NCBI RefSeq assembly: GCF_900603025.1
Contig: NZ_LR026975.1
Coordinates: 4,650,001 to 4,714,000, forward strand
DNA length: 64,000 nucleotides
Source: Mycolicibacterium hassiacum DSM 44199
GTDB taxonomy: Bacteria; Actinomycetota; Actinomycetes; Mycobacteriales; Mycobacteriaceae
Reading direction: 5' to 3'
Shown: positions 12,661 through 21,626 of the stretch, piece by piece
Numbering within the stretch: position 1 is the stretch's first letter
How the letters are laid out: every line of letters begins with the position of its first letter
Translations under genes and position numbers: made by a program
The notes under the pieces: generated by a model
The model's input: the letters and a program-made list of their open reading frames with translations, nothing else
Database searches by the model: none
Told to the model about the DNA's origin: nothing

Positions 12661-13854
12661 CTAGGGCTTGAGCACCACCTTGAACATGCCGTCGGCCTTC
12701 TTCTGGAACGTCTCGTAGGCCTGCGGCGCCTCGTCCAGCGGCAGCCGGTGGGTGGCGAACGTCTCGACCCCGAGCGGGTCGCCGCCGTCGGTGAGCAGGC
12801 CGATGATGTCGGGCACCCAGCGCTTGACGTTGGCCTGCCCCATGCGCAGCCGAATCTGCTTGTCGAACAACGTCATCATGTTGATCGGGTCGGCCGCGCC
12901 GCCATACACCCCGGACAGTGAGACGGTGCCGCCCCGGCGCACCAACGCGACCGCGGTGTTGAACGCGGCCAGCCGGTCCACCCCGGCCTGCTTCATCACC
13001 ACGCGGCCCACCGGCTTGGGCAGGAATCCGGCGGCGGCCTGCATCGTCTCGGCGACCGGCGATCCGTGCGCCTCCATGCCGACCGCGTCGATCACCGAGT
13101 CCGCGCCCCGGCCCTCGGTGTGGTCGTGCACGATCTCCACGGCTTCTTCCACGGCATGGCCGCGGCGCAGGTCGATGACGTCGGTGCAGTACGGCCGGGC
13201 CTTCTCCAGCCGGTCGGGCACCAGGTCCACCCCGATGACGCGGCAGTTGCCGCGCAGCGCCGCCACCCGGCAGGCCATCGCCCCGATCGGGCCCAGGCCC
13301 AGCACCACCAGCGTGCCGCCGTCGGGCACCTCGGCGTACTCGACGGCCTGCCACGCGGTCGGTAGCACGTCCGACAGATACACGTAGCGCTCGTCGGGGC
13401 CGTCGTCGGGCACCTTGATGTGGGTGTAGGACGCCTGCGGCACCTGCAGGTACTCCGCCTGCCCGCCGGGCACCTCGCCGTAGAGCTTGCTGTAGCCGAA
13501 CAACGCGGCACCGGTGCCCTGGTCGCGGTTCTGCGTGGTCTCGCACTGGCTCTGCAGCCCGTGACCGCACATGAAGCAGTGCCCGCAGGAGATGTTGAAC
13601 GGGATCACCACCCGGTCACCGACGGCGAGTCCGTCGACCGCGGCGCCGACCTCCTCGACCACCCCCATCGCCTCGTGGCCCAGGATGTCGCCGGGCGTCA
13701 TGAACGCCCCCAGCACCTCGTAGAGGTGCAGATCCGAACCGCAGATATTGGTGCTGGTCACCCGGATGACCGCGTCGGTGGGTTCCTCGACGATCGGGTC
13801 GGGCACCTCCTCGACCGACACCTTGCGCCGGCCCTGCCAGGTGACTGCTCGCAT
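12661..13854 (-). CDS. Zinc-dependent alcohol dehydrogenase (MDR family)
   Basis: A 397-residue medium-chain dehydrogenase/reductase, similar in layout to glutathione-independent formaldehyde or threonine-type dehydrogenases. Catalytic zinc ligands are Cys38 in NICGSDLH and His60-Glu61 in GHEAMG. The structural zinc is bound by Cys90, Cys93, Cys96 and Cys104 (CGHCFMCGHGLQSQC). The Rossmann nucleotide motif is VVLGLGPIGAMACRVA. The start at ATG 13854 is supported by GGGAGGA; an upstream in-frame extension has no family similarity. It is followed by the decarboxylase gene, whose ribosome site overlaps this stop. Substrate unknown. Confidence 0.92.
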   Translation of the reverse strand: MRAVTWQGRRKVSVEEVPDPIVEEPTDAVIRVTSTNICGSDLHLYEVLGAFMTPGDILGHEAMGVVEEVGAAVDGLAVGDRVVIPFNISCGHCFMCGHGLQSQCETTQNRDQGTGAALFGYSKLYGEVPGGQAEYLQVPQASYTHIKVPDDGPDERYVYLSDVLPTAWQAVEYAEVPDGGTLVVLGLGPIGAMACRVAALRGNCRVIGVDLVPDRLEKARPYCTDVIDLRRGHAVEEAVEIVHDHTEGRGADSVIDAVGMEAHGSPVAETMQAAAGFLPKPVGRVVMKQAGVDRLAAFNTAVALVRRGGTVSLSGVYGGAADPINMMTLFDKQIRLRMGQANVKRWVPDIIGLLTDGGDPLGVETFATHRLPLDEAPQAYETFQKKADGMFKVVLKP

Positions 13855-13988
13855 CGGTCCTCCCGAAGGCTGCTCGCGGATCGCGGGGCCACGCCGGTGA
13901 CGCGCCCAGTCAGTGGCGTGCCCAATCGCCGGGGCGCCAAACCTCGGTCCCGTCGACGCGAGTGGCATGCTGGCTCCAGGGAGTTGAT

Positions 13989-14657
13989 ATGGGCCTGATC
14001 ATCCGCCTCGTCGAACTGCTGGTCCTGCTGGCATCGCTGGCGGGCGTGCTCTACGGCGGTTGGCGCGCGCTGGCCGCGGCCCGCAGCCACGGGCTCGGGT
14101 TCGGCGCTGCGCTCGCCGAGCCGGCCGCCGAGGAACCCGCCGCGGCGCGGCAGTCCTCCGAGGTGACGTGGCAGGCGATCACCCGCGCGGTGAAGGCCCA
14201 CGACCACACCGACACCCGGTGGTTGGAGTACGAACTCGACGTCGCCAAGCTGCTCGACTTCCCGCTGATGACCGACATGCGCAACCCGCTCACCGAGCGG
14301 TTCCACCGTGCCAAGCTGCGCGCCGACCTGCTGCGGCCGGCGCGGGCCGAGGACCTGGTCGGCGATCCCGCCGCCGCGCGTGAATACATCGACGCGGTGA
14401 CCGATTACGTGACCGCCTTCGATGCGGCCGAGACCGAGGCTAGGCGGCGCCGGCGCAGCGACTTCTCCACCACCGAACAGCAGCGCATCGCCCGCGCGCA
14501 GAGCATGCTGCGGGTGGCCACCGACCGTTCGGCCACGCCGCAGGAACGCGAACGCGGCTATCAGCTCGCGCAGCGTGAGCTCGACGGGCTGATCGTGCTG
14601 CCCGAACGCGTCCGCGCGGAACTGGAACGCGGGATCAGCGGCGAACTCGACGGCTGA
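13989..14657 (+). CDS. Hypothetical membrane-anchored protein
   Basis: 222 residues: one N-terminal transmembrane helix (IIRLVELLVLLASLAGVLYGG) followed by a charged, mostly helical cytoplasmic part. Patterns such as RNPLTERFHRAKLRAD, ARAEDLVGDP, TTEQQRIARAQSMLRVATD and YQLAQRELDGLIVLPE suggest a helical bundle or coiled coil. CAGGGAG lies just upstream of ATG 13989. It resembles small single-pass proteins found widely in mycobacteria without assigned function. It is monocistronic, with a hairpin directly after the stop. Confidence 0.75.
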   Translation: MGLIIRLVELLVLLASLAGVLYGGWRALAAARSHGLGFGAALAEPAAEEPAAARQSSEVTWQAITRAVKAHDHTDTRWLEYELDVAKLLDFPLMTDMRNPLTERFHRAKLRADLLRPARAEDLVGDPAAAREYIDAVTDYVTAFDAAETEARRRRRSDFSTTEQQRIARAQSMLRVATDRSATPQERERGYQLAQRELDGLIVLPERVRAELERGISGELDG

Positions 14658-14664
14658 CCCCGGG

Positions 14665-14692
14665 GCGATCCCACACTGTGCGGTGTGATCGC
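14665..14692 (+). terminator. Hairpin after the membrane-anchored protein gene
   Basis: Arms GCGATCCCACAC (14665-14676) and GTGTGATCGC (14683-14692) pair around the loop TGTGCG, with two unpaired C in the left arm. It begins 8 bp after the stop codon. It lacks a strong T-run, as is common in mycobacteria. Confidence 0.5.
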
Positions 14693-14748
14693 CTCGGCAA
14701 CAATAGTTTTCATGGACCCACGGACACGTGGCGGCCTATCCTCATGCC

Positions 14749-14868
14749 GTGACCGCAGTCAACGAGCACGACGACTCATTTGTGGCGGCGCTGTCGCAGG
14801 CCAGGATTCCGGTCGGGAATCATGGCATGCAACTGTCGCTCACCGGGGCCTGCGCGAATTGTGACTGA
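14749..14868 (+). pseudogene. Short open stretch, possible DUF732-like remnant
   Basis: GTG 14749 to TGA 14868 encodes 39 residues, including DDSFVAALSQARIPVGNHGM. This loosely recalls the start of the mature part of mycobacterial DUF732 proteins (FL-AAL--A-I-V). There is no signal peptide and the usual second half is missing. It could be a decayed fragment or a chance frame. Confidence 0.2.
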
Positions 14869-14960
14869 CCCCAACGAGGACGAACCCCGGCTCGGGCCAG
14901 GCGCAACGCATCTACCGGCGTAACCCCGACACCGGCCGTACCGTGCGCGACGATGAGCGT

Positions 14961-17360
14961 ATGGCCGACAACGGCACCGTCGTCGAACTACGGGTGCACG
15001 GGGTCTCGGGCACACCGCCGGAGGCGCTGCTGGGTTGCCCGGTGGAGTTCCTGGACCAGCCGGCCGGTGACAAGGCCGCCGGGTTCTACCGGCGCCAGCC
15101 CTGGATCGACCTGGCCCGTGACCGCGCCGGTGACGGCGGGGACGGATCCGGCCCGGCGCCCGATGACCGTCGCTGGCGGCGGGTGACCGAGGCGTACTCC
15201 TGGGGCGGGTTGACCTCGGGCCCGGCCAGCCGGGCGGTCTGGGTGGTGCTGCTGCCGTTCGTGTTCGTCAACCTCGCGCACTGGATGTTGCCGCCGGTGA
15301 CCCGCCGGCGCGCCGCCGATGTCGCGGTGGCGTTGCTGCGGCTGATCGCGCTGTCGTTCACGTTGACGCTGATGCTGGCCGCCGCGGTCGCGGTGATGGA
15401 CGTGATCGTCTGGCAGTGCGTGGGTTTGGACTACTGCGCCGAGCGGTGGGCCCCGCTGACGTTCCTGGCATCGCTGCCGCGCGGCGTTCAGGTCGGCCTC
15501 GGGGGTCTGGTGCTGCTGATGCTGATCGTGCTGCTGTGGCGGCTGGGCGCGGAGCACATCCGCCCGGCGGGCAGACCGCCGAGCGCCGCGGTGCTGGCCG
15601 ACGAGGTGCCGCTGGAGTCCGACACCTTCTGGTGCCCGGACGCGGCCGTGGCCCGGCTGCGGGCCTGCCATGTGACGGCGTGGGCGGCCGGACTCGGCGC
15701 GCTCACCCTCGCGGTGCCGATGCGCTTCGGCCCGGCCGCCCCGTCCGCGGTGCTGATGGTGGTCAACGCGGCGCTCCTGACCGTCGCCGTGGTGGCGACC
15801 GGTTGGAACCGGTGCACCGCCCGCGGCGGCCGCGGCGTGGACCGGCTGACCCGTCCGCTGCTGGTGCTGCGGTGGGTCGCGGTGGCGGTGGCGGCGCTCT
15901 CGCTGGGGTGGGCGGCGGTCGCCGAGTTCGCCGCCGGGGTGACCTATCCGGACGCGCCGACGCATCTGCCCGGGTTGCGGGGCGCGATCTACGCGCTGCT
16001 GGGCGTGCAGGTGGTGCTGTTCGTCGCGCTGTTCGCGGTCACGGCCTGGTCGCGGCGCGGGCGGCCGGTGCTCGAGGACCGGTCCTGGCGGCCGACGCTG
16101 GGTGGGTACTGCGGGCCGGTCGTCGCGTTGATCGGCTGGTTGATCGGGGGCGCGTTCAGTGTCGGCATCGGGTTGCTGGCCGCTCAACTGCTGGGCGACG
16201 CCGTGGTGTCCACCGCCGCGGCGCGCACGGCGGTCGCCGACCGGGCCGCGGTGCTCGCCGGGCCGGCGGGTTTCGCCGAGAAGGCGGCGGCGCTCGACGC
16301 CGCGGCACCGCTGATCGTGCCGCCGCCGTACCTGTGGGCGGCGGTGGCGATCGCGCTGGTGATCGTGGTGGCGGTGGTGGCCGGGCTGGCGGTGTGGTGG
16401 TGGTTCGTGCCGCGCCGGACCCGCGCGGAACTGGCGGCGGTGCGCTCGGAGTACCCCGGCGAGGCCGGGCCCGACACCGCGGCGCGGGCCCGGCAGGTGG
16501 CGCGGGCCCGGGCGCTGGCCGCGCTGAGCGACGTGGCGGTGGGCCTGATCGCGGCGCTGGCGGTGCTGACGGTGCTCGTCATGGCGGCGATGGCGGTGTG
16601 GTACCTGGCCGACAGCGGCGGGTACGAGGCACTGCCGGGGTACGCCCCGGCGCTCACCCGGCTCAGCGTGTTCGTGACGCTGGCTCTGGCGGCGGGGCTG
16701 GTGTTGGTGGCGGTGCAGGCCTACCGCGATCGCCAGCTCCGCCGGCTGGTGGCCGTGCTGTGGGATGTGATCACGTTCTGGCCGCGGGCCAACCATCCGC
16801 TGACCCCGCCGTGCTACAGCGAGCGCACGGTGCCCGAACTGCGTGACCGGCTGGCCGCGCTGACCGCCGATCCCGGGGTCCGGGTCGTGCTGGCCGCCCA
16901 CAGTCAGGGGTCGGTGATCGCCGCGGCCACCCTGCTGCAGTACGACGAACCCACCCGCGACCGCGTCGCCCTGCTGACCTTCGGGTCACCGCTGCGGCGG
17001 CTGTATGCGCGAAACTTCCCGGCCTATTTCGGGACCGGCGCCCTGCCCCGGCTGGCGCGACGTCAGCCGCAACGCTGGATCAATCTGTGGGCCCGGTCGG
17101 ATCCGATCGGCTCCTGGGTGTGCGACCCCGCCGACCGGGGCATGGACGAGGCCCGCACCCACGTGGACTTCCGGTTGCTCGACGTCACCTCACTGCGGCC
17201 GCGCGCCGAAGGCGACTACCCGCCGATCTGCGGCCACTCCGGCTTCTGGACCCGAGCCGAATACCAGCGTGCGATAACGGAACTGGAGAAGACGCTGACA
17301 CCGAGCGGAGCCCCGACCGACACCCGGGCCGCCCCGCCGCCCACCGAGTCCGCGGAGTGA
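14961..17360 (+). CDS. Large integral membrane protein with C-terminal alpha/beta-hydrolase domain
   Basis: 799 residues. The N-terminus has LRVHGVSGTPPEALLG, a conserved opening of this actinobacterial family. Roughly ten transmembrane helices follow, with a mid-protein periplasmic or cytosolic loop. The C-terminal part is an alpha/beta hydrolase: nucleophile Ser648 in LAAHSQGSVIAA, Asp714 in RSDPIGSW and His759 in CGHSGFW form a plausible triad, with TFGSPLRRLYARNFP between. A lipase/esterase acting near the membrane is likely; the substrate is unknown. ATG 14961 is preferred to the in-frame GTG at 14943, though ribosome-site evidence is weak. The 300 bp upstream hold only a doubtful fragment. 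Confidence 0.82.
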   Translation: MADNGTVVELRVHGVSGTPPEALLGCPVEFLDQPAGDKAAGFYRRQPWIDLARDRAGDGGDGSGPAPDDRRWRRVTEAYSWGGLTSGPASRAVWVVLLPFVFVNLAHWMLPPVTRRRAADVAVALLRLIALSFTLTLMLAAAVAVMDVIVWQCVGLDYCAERWAPLTFLASLPRGVQVGLGGLVLLMLIVLLWRLGAEHIRPAGRPPSAAVLADEVPLESDTFWCPDAAVARLRACHVTAWAAGLGALTLAVPMRFGPAAPSAVLMVVNAALLTVAVVATGWNRCTARGGRGVDRLTRPLLVLRWVAVAVAALSLGWAAVAEFAAGVTYPDAPTHLPGLRGAIYALLGVQVVLFVALFAVTAWSRRGRPVLEDRSWRPTLGGYCGPVVALIGWLIGGAFSVGIGLLAAQLLGDAVVSTAAARTAVADRAAVLAGPAGFAEKAAALDAAAPLIVPPPYLWAAVAIALVIVVAVVAGLAVWWWFVPRRTRAELAAVRSEYPGEAGPDTAARARQVARARALAALSDVAVGLIAALAVLTVLVMAAMAVWYLADSGGYEALPGYAPALTRLSVFVTLALAAGLVLVAVQAYRDRQLRRLVAVLWDVITFWPRANHPLTPPCYSERTVPELRDRLAALTADPGVRVVLAAHSQGSVIAAATLLQYDEPTRDRVALLTFGSPLRRLYARNFPAYFGTGALPRLARRQPQRWINLWARSDPIGSWVCDPADRGMDEARTHVDFRLLDVTSLRPRAEGDYPPICGHSGFWTRAEYQRAITELEKTLTPSGAPTDTRAAPPPTESAE

Positions 17361-17370
17361 CAGCGAGAAC

Positions 17371-18186
17371 CTAGTCGCTCCAGGGGGATTCGGGCTTGGG
17401 GCGTAGCTTTCCGTCCACGAAGACGTCCACCCACTCGTCGAAGAAACAGATGCGGTCGCGTACCGGTTCGGCGTCGACCAGCGGATCGTGGTAGGCCCAG
17501 GCCACGTCGCGGGGTCCGTCGGGCACGGAGTAGTAGGTGGCGCGCCCCTTGTAGGCGCAGTAGGTGACGGTGTTGCTGCGTTCGAGCCGCACCACGACGT
17601 CCTCGCGGGGCAGATAGCACCGGGCCGGCAGCCCCGTCTCGAACAGCATCATCGGCCGCGACGACTCGGCCAGCAGGCGACCCTCGAACTCGATGCGCAC
17701 CTGTCGGCTGCTGCGCCGGATGTCGATCCGGCTGAACGGATCGTGGGGATGGCCGATGATCGGTTCGTCCTCCTCACGCCATTCGAACACGTCGAACGCG
17801 AGGATCACGTAGTCGGCGAGATCGGGATCGTCGGGCCGGAACGCCGCGGCCGCCCCGGTCTCCTCGCCGGCGACGACGTCGAACGGGGTGCCCGCACAGG
17901 TGTGGGCGTGAAACGACACGCTGGGGTCGAGGACGGGCCGCTCGCCGGGGTCTATCGGCTGCCCCTCCCGGCCGGACTCGGCGCCCGCCGGCAGCAGTTG
18001 CGCGGTCAGCGCGTCGATCGGCACCGCGTAGCTGGGGACGATGCGGCGCGGTTCCCAGACCAGACGGGCCGCGCAGGTGTCGGCGACCCGCTCGCCGCCG
18101 AGCCGGACCCGGATGCGTTTTGCGGTGGGCTCCCAGCGCAGCGCGTCACGGCCGGCGTTGAGCAGATCGGTCATTCTGACGCCCAT
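17371..18186 (-). CDS. DUF427 domain protein (tandem)
   Basis: 271 residues with two copies of the DUF427 beta-rich fold. The N-terminal copy is less conserved (KRIRVRLGGERVADTCAARL). The C-terminal copy carries the recognisable IEFEGRLLAESSRPMMLFE, PARCYLPREDVV and YCAYKGRATYYS followed by WAYHDPL. The function of the family is not established. The start at 18186 has AGAGG seven bases upstream; the internal Met5 at 18174 is an alternative. It is convergent with the hydrolase gene, with 10 bp between stops. Confidence 0.85.
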   Translation of the reverse strand: MGVRMTDLLNAGRDALRWEPTAKRIRVRLGGERVADTCAARLVWEPRRIVPSYAVPIDALTAQLLPAGAESGREGQPIDPGERPVLDPSVSFHAHTCAGTPFDVVAGEETGAAAAFRPDDPDLADYVILAFDVFEWREEDEPIIGHPHDPFSRIDIRRSSRQVRIEFEGRLLAESSRPMMLFETGLPARCYLPREDVVVRLERSNTVTYCAYKGRATYYSVPDGPRDVAWAYHDPLVDAEPVRDRICFFDEWVDVFVDGKLRPKPESPWSD

Positions 18187-18343
18187 TGCGGGACCTCTTC
18201 CTCATCGGGGCGGCCGCGACCCGGTCACCGTCTGTCGAATTGTCGGTCGCGCGGATCGGACTTCTCGGCCGAAATCGCGATTCGGTGGTCCCGGATCCGG
18301 CCGGGCACCGTCCGCCGGTCCGAGGGTCTGCCATCCCGACAGC

Positions 18344-18380
18344 GGCAGGCCCCCGGATGCCGGGCACCCGGGGGCCTGCC
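18344..18380 (-). terminator. Strong hairpin terminator after the small secreted protein gene
   Basis: Perfect 13-bp stem: GGCAGGCCCCCGG (18344-18356) and CCGGGGGCCTGCC (18368-18380), with an 11-nt loop. It lies 22 bp beyond the stop of the leftward secreted-protein gene and 158 bp upstream of the DUF427 start. It therefore probably ends the secreted-protein transcript. Confidence 0.8.
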
Positions 18381-18402
18381 GTCGAGTGTTGGTTCGGCTG
18401 GG

Positions 18403-18705
18403 CTACTTCACGTCGACGTAGACGGTCTTGCTGAGCGCCTTCGTCGTCATGTCGTCGTTGCCAGGTCCGCTGCGGTCGGTGCGGCTGTAGGTCGTCCCGG
18501 GCCGGACCGCCACGACGGTGGCCTGATCGAGTGGAGCGTTGCCCAACCGGTTGACGATCACCGTGTAGCCGTCGGCCTTGAGCCTGCTGATGGTGTCCTG
18601 GGCGTTGCCCGATCCGGACGGAGCAGCAGCTGCGGGAGCAGCCAGCCCCAGCATGGCGGCAGTCAGAACACTGGCGGCGACGGTGGCGATTCCAACCTTC
18701 TTCAT
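18403..18705 (-). CDS. Small secreted protein
   Basis: 100 residues. The signal peptide is clear: KK, a hydrophobic core GIATVAASVLTAAMLGLA, and cleavage near APAAAAPS. The mature part of about 70 residues has DTISRLKADGYTVIVNRLG and ATVVAVRPGTTYSRTD. This pattern (single helix, then beta strands) is common in small exported mycobacterial proteins of unknown function. A good ribosome site (GAGAAGG) precedes ATG 18705. A strong terminator follows, so it is monocistronic. There is no Cys in the mature part. Confidence 0.82.
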   Translation of the reverse strand: MKKVGIATVAASVLTAAMLGLAAPAAAAPSGSGNAQDTISRLKADGYTVIVNRLGNAPLDQATVVAVRPGTTYSRTDRSGPGNDDMTTKALSKTVYVDVK

Positions 18706-18889
18706 CTCTGCCTTCTCTCGGTCGATGTTTCGAGCCGTGGCATTTGTCGCGGTTCGTGCTGCTGTGCAGCTGACCTTGGAAACCCCAAGGTCGGGGCAAT
18801 TAATTTCCGGTGGCAGGAATTGGTTGCCAGATGGCAGGATCCTGGTGTATAGCCCACCTCCCCGGGTCCGAATTGGACTGGCGTCCACG

Positions 18890-19531
18890 ATGACCGACCG
18901 ATCTCCCCATCCCCTGGCGGGTCTGCGGCTGCGCCAGCACGACGGCGTCACCTGCGGGCCGACGGTCGCGGTGGTGAGCGGCGGGCTGCTCGACCCGGCC
19001 CGGCTGGCCGCCTGGGCCGACCCCGACCGGTTCGCCGACGAGCAGCGGCGGGTGCACCGCCGGGTGAACCGGATCTGGCCGCGGCGACTCGGCACCACCC
19101 CGCCGGCGATGGCCCGGGCGATGAACGAACAGGGCGCAGCGGCCGGCGTCCGCTATCGGTGGCGGCTGTACCGGGGGTGCGGTGACCCGCTGACCGATGT
19201 GCTCGCGGCGGCCCGGGCGAACCGGCCGGTGGCCATGCTGGTCGGCGGGGTCATCCCACGGCACTGGGTGTTGATCGGCGGACTGCTCGAACCCGAGCAC
19301 CCCGCCACCCCACCGAGCCGCTCGCCCGGCGATTCGCAAACCGCGAAGACCTCCACCGTCCCGCGACCCGGGGATCCGCCGTCCCGCCGGGTGTTCTGGT
19401 GCTTCGAGCCCTCATCCGGGCAGGTGCGCGCGGTCGACGTGGCGGCGGTGCGTGCCGGGCGGCTGACCGGTCTGGGCTTCCCGCGGCCGTTCGCCTTCGT
19501 GGTTCCGGCGCCCAGCCAATCGAACGTATGA
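18890..19531 (+). CDS. Cysteine-peptidase-like protein
   Basis: 213 residues. RQHDGVTCGPTVAVVSGG near the N-terminus resembles the nucleophile helix of papain/C39-like peptidases (Cys in TCGPT). A later block IPRHWVLIGG could supply the catalytic His, and CFEPSSGQVRAVD the third polar residue. The overall order Cys-His-Asx/Glu fits that fold, but the family is not certain. There is no signal peptide, so it is probably cytosolic. It overlaps the next gene by 4 bp (ATGA), suggesting the pair works together. Confidence 0.65.
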   Translation: MTDRSPHPLAGLRLRQHDGVTCGPTVAVVSGGLLDPARLAAWADPDRFADEQRRVHRRVNRIWPRRLGTTPPAMARAMNEQGAAAGVRYRWRLYRGCGDPLTDVLAAARANRPVAMLVGGVIPRHWVLIGGLLEPEHPATPPSRSPGDSQTAKTSTVPRPGDPPSRRVFWCFEPSSGQVRAVDVAAVRAGRLTGLGFPRPFAFVVPAPSQSNV

Positions 19532-19845
19532 TCGAATGCGTGGGGATGAAGGCGATCGGCTACAACGGGCAACCCGTGCAGGACGCCTTCCGGCGGGTGG
19601 ACCCGCCCATCACCGTGCTCGTCGATCTCGCGGCGGTGTTCCCGCGGGAGCCACACCGGGTCGGCGGCTATGTGCCGGCCGGCCTGCAGATGCACTCGAT
19701 CGTCGAGGGCAAGCTCACCTGCTGGGGCCTGTGCGAACAGGGCCACTGGTGGGGGCTGGTCACCTACGAGATCGCCTACGGTGCCCGCCGCAAACCGGTG
19801 ACCCACTGGATCCCAGCCTGGACGCTGCGGCGCAAGACCGACTGA
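19528..19845 (+). CDS. Conserved hypothetical protein coupled to the peptidase-like gene
   Basis: 105 residues, rich in aromatic residues toward the C-terminus (CWGLCEQGHWWGLVTYEIAYG, then HWIPAWTLRRK). No membrane segment or signal peptide is visible. The ATG at 19528 overlaps the preceding stop; Met7 at 19546 is an alternative start. The pattern suggests a small beta-rich protein. No function recognised; the coupling makes it a candidate partner, substrate or inhibitor of the Cys-peptidase-like protein, which is inference. Confidence 0.6.
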   Translation: MIECVGMKAIGYNGQPVQDAFRRVDPPITVLVDLAAVFPREPHRVGGYVPAGLQMHSIVEGKLTCWGLCEQGHWWGLVTYEIAYGARRKPVTHWIPAWTLRRKTD

Positions 19846-19862
19846 CGCCCGGGCGCGGACCC

Positions 19863-20108
19863 CTAGGCCGACCGGGGCTCACACCGTGGTTCCCGCTGCC
19901 ACACCGATCGGGCCCGGGCCACCGCGATCATCCGGCCGCTCAACTGCTTGCGCAGCAGTTCCAGCCTCTGGTCCAGCCGGTCCAGCCGGGCCAACAGGTC
20001 GCGCCCCTCGGTGCGCGACAGCGTCTCGACCGGGAATGCGCTCACCGCTGCGCACCCGGCCTCGATGGATTCCAGCGCTTCGATCAGCGCCCGCTTGTCC
20101 GAACTCAT
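19863..20108 (-). CDS. Small protein resembling the N-terminus of DUF222/13E12 proteins
   Basis: 81 residues: LIEALESIEAGCAAVSAFPVETLS and then LLARLDRLDQRLELLRKQLSGRMIA. This alternation is what the first 70 residues of mycobacterial DUF222-HNH (13E12) proteins look like, but here the protein ends at once in a basic tail and there is no HNH part. It may be a stand-alone helical protein or a remnant of a longer gene. The ribosome site is weak. Confidence 0.5.
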   Translation of the reverse strand: MSSDKRALIEALESIEAGCAAVSAFPVETLSRTEGRDLLARLDRLDQRLELLRKQLSGRMIAVARARSVWQREPRCEPRSA

Positions 20109-20261
20109 GTTCGAAGGCTAGCGCCGGGGTCCGACAAGTAGCGGCGGTCCCGTGGGTGACCGGGCCGGCCGCGACGGTCGCCCCACCGCACGGTGCGGGC
20201 GCAGGGGCGGCGCGACACGCCGACCGGGGTGTGTGATAGTCAAAAGCGGTAACCGGCCGCG

Positions 20262-20307
20262 TTGCGTCCGATAGCACGTCAAACTATAGTCTGGACACAT
20301 GTCCAGA
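20262..20307 (+). promoter_or_regulatory. Promoter with overlapping palindromic operator for the glycosyltransferase operon
   Basis: A sigma-70-like promoter: TTGCGT at 20262-20267, 17-bp spacer, TATAGT at 20285-20290. The palindrome TCTGGACACATGTCCAGA at 20290-20307 (8+2+8, perfect) overlaps the predicted transcription start, an ideal repressor position. A related palindrome lies at the start of the TetR gene at 24161. Further half-sites GTCCAG and CTGGAC occur at 20337-20342 and 20353-20358. A long leader of about 90 nt precedes the first gene. Confidence 0.7.
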
Positions 20308-20390
20308 AGGTTCGGAGTTCTTGCGTGACACGGTTTGTCCAGCTGACCGCCTCTGGACGTGGCCCGATGCGCGCAACCCGGTGAGTTGAT

Positions 20391-21626
20391 ATGCGCATCG
20401 CACTGCTGTCCTACCGGAGCAAGACCCACTGCGGCGGCCAAGGCGTCTACGTTCGCCACCTGTCGCGGGAACTTGCCGAACTCGGCCACGACGTCGAGGT
20501 GTTCTCGGGTCAGCCCTACCCCGAGGGGCTGGACCCGCGCGTGCGTCTGACCAAGGTGCCCAGCCTCGATCTGTACCGCGAACCGGATCCGTTCCGGATT
20601 CCGCGGCCCAGCGAGATCAAGACCAGCATCGACCTCGAAGAACTCCTGACCACCTGGACCGCGGGCTTCCCCGAACCCAAGACGTTCAGCCTGCGCGCCG
20701 CCCGGGTGCTCGCCGGCCGGCGGGGCGACTTCGACGTCGTCCACGACAACCAGTGCCTGGGCACCGGGCTGCTGCAGATCGCGAAGATGGGATTCCCGCT
20801 GGTAGCAACCGTGCACCATCCGATCACCCGCGACCGTGAAGTCGAGGTGGCCGCGGCCAGGTGGTGGCGCAAGCCGCTGGTGCGCCGCTGGTACGGCTTC
20901 GTCGAGATGCAGAAGCGGGTGGCCCGCCAGATCCCCGAACTGCTGACCGTCTCCTCGGCGTCGGCGTCGGACATCCTCACCGACTTCGCGGTGTCACCCG
21001 AACAGCTGCACGTGGTGCCGCTGGGGGTCGACACCAAACTGTTCCAGCCGCGCGAGGGCCGGGTGCGCAACCGCATCATCGCGATCGCCAGCGCGGACGT
21101 CCCGCTCAAGGGCGTCTCGCATCTGCTGCACGCGGTCGCCCGGCTGCGGGTGGAACGCGACGTGGAACTGCAGCTGGTGACCAAGCTCGAACCCAACGGT
21201 CCCACCGAGAAGCTCATCGCCGAGCTCGGCATCTCCGACATCGTCCACACCTCCAGCGGTCTGAGCGACGAGGAACTCGCCGCGCTGCTGGCCTCCGCGG
21301 AGGTGGCCTGCATCCCGTCGCTGTACGAGGGCTTCTCGCTGCCCGCGGTGGAGGCCATGGCCAGCGGCACACCGATCGTAGCGAGCCGCGCGGGCGCGCT
21401 GCCCGAGGTGGTGGGGCCCGACGGCGAATGCGCACGGCTGGTCACCCCGGCCGACGTCGACGAGCTCACCGCGGTGCTGGGCCGGCTGCTCGACTCGCCG
21501 CGGGAGCTGCGCCGGCTGGGGGACAACGGTCGCCGGCGTGCGGTCGAGGTGTTCAGCTGGCAGTCGGTGGCGGCGCAGACCGTCGCGGTGTACGAGAAGG
21601 CCATCGCCCGGGTGGCCGCATGCTGA
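20391..21626 (+). CDS. Glycosyltransferase family 4 protein
   Basis: 411 residues, GT-B fold. The N-terminal glycine-rich loop is HCGGQGVYVRHLSREL (about residues 11-26). The C-terminal donor-binding domain has the EX7E motif YEGFSLPAVEAM (Glu313 and Glu321) and the LITKLEP-like VTKLEPNGPTEKL helix. It probably transfers a sugar from a nucleotide donor to a lipid or small acceptor. It is the first gene of an operon; its stop overlaps the methyltransferase start (ATGCTGA). Acceptor and donor cannot be told from sequence. Confidence 0.88.
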   Translation: MRIALLSYRSKTHCGGQGVYVRHLSRELAELGHDVEVFSGQPYPEGLDPRVRLTKVPSLDLYREPDPFRIPRPSEIKTSIDLEELLTTWTAGFPEPKTFSLRAARVLAGRRGDFDVVHDNQCLGTGLLQIAKMGFPLVATVHHPITRDREVEVAAARWWRKPLVRRWYGFVEMQKRVARQIPELLTVSSASASDILTDFAVSPEQLHVVPLGVDTKLFQPREGRVRNRIIAIASADVPLKGVSHLLHAVARLRVERDVELQLVTKLEPNGPTEKLIAELGISDIVHTSSGLSDEELAALLASAEVACIPSLYEGFSLPAVEAMASGTPIVASRAGALPEVVGPDGECARLVTPADVDELTAVLGRLLDSPRELRRLGDNGRRRAVEVFSWQSVAAQTVAVYEKAIARVAAC

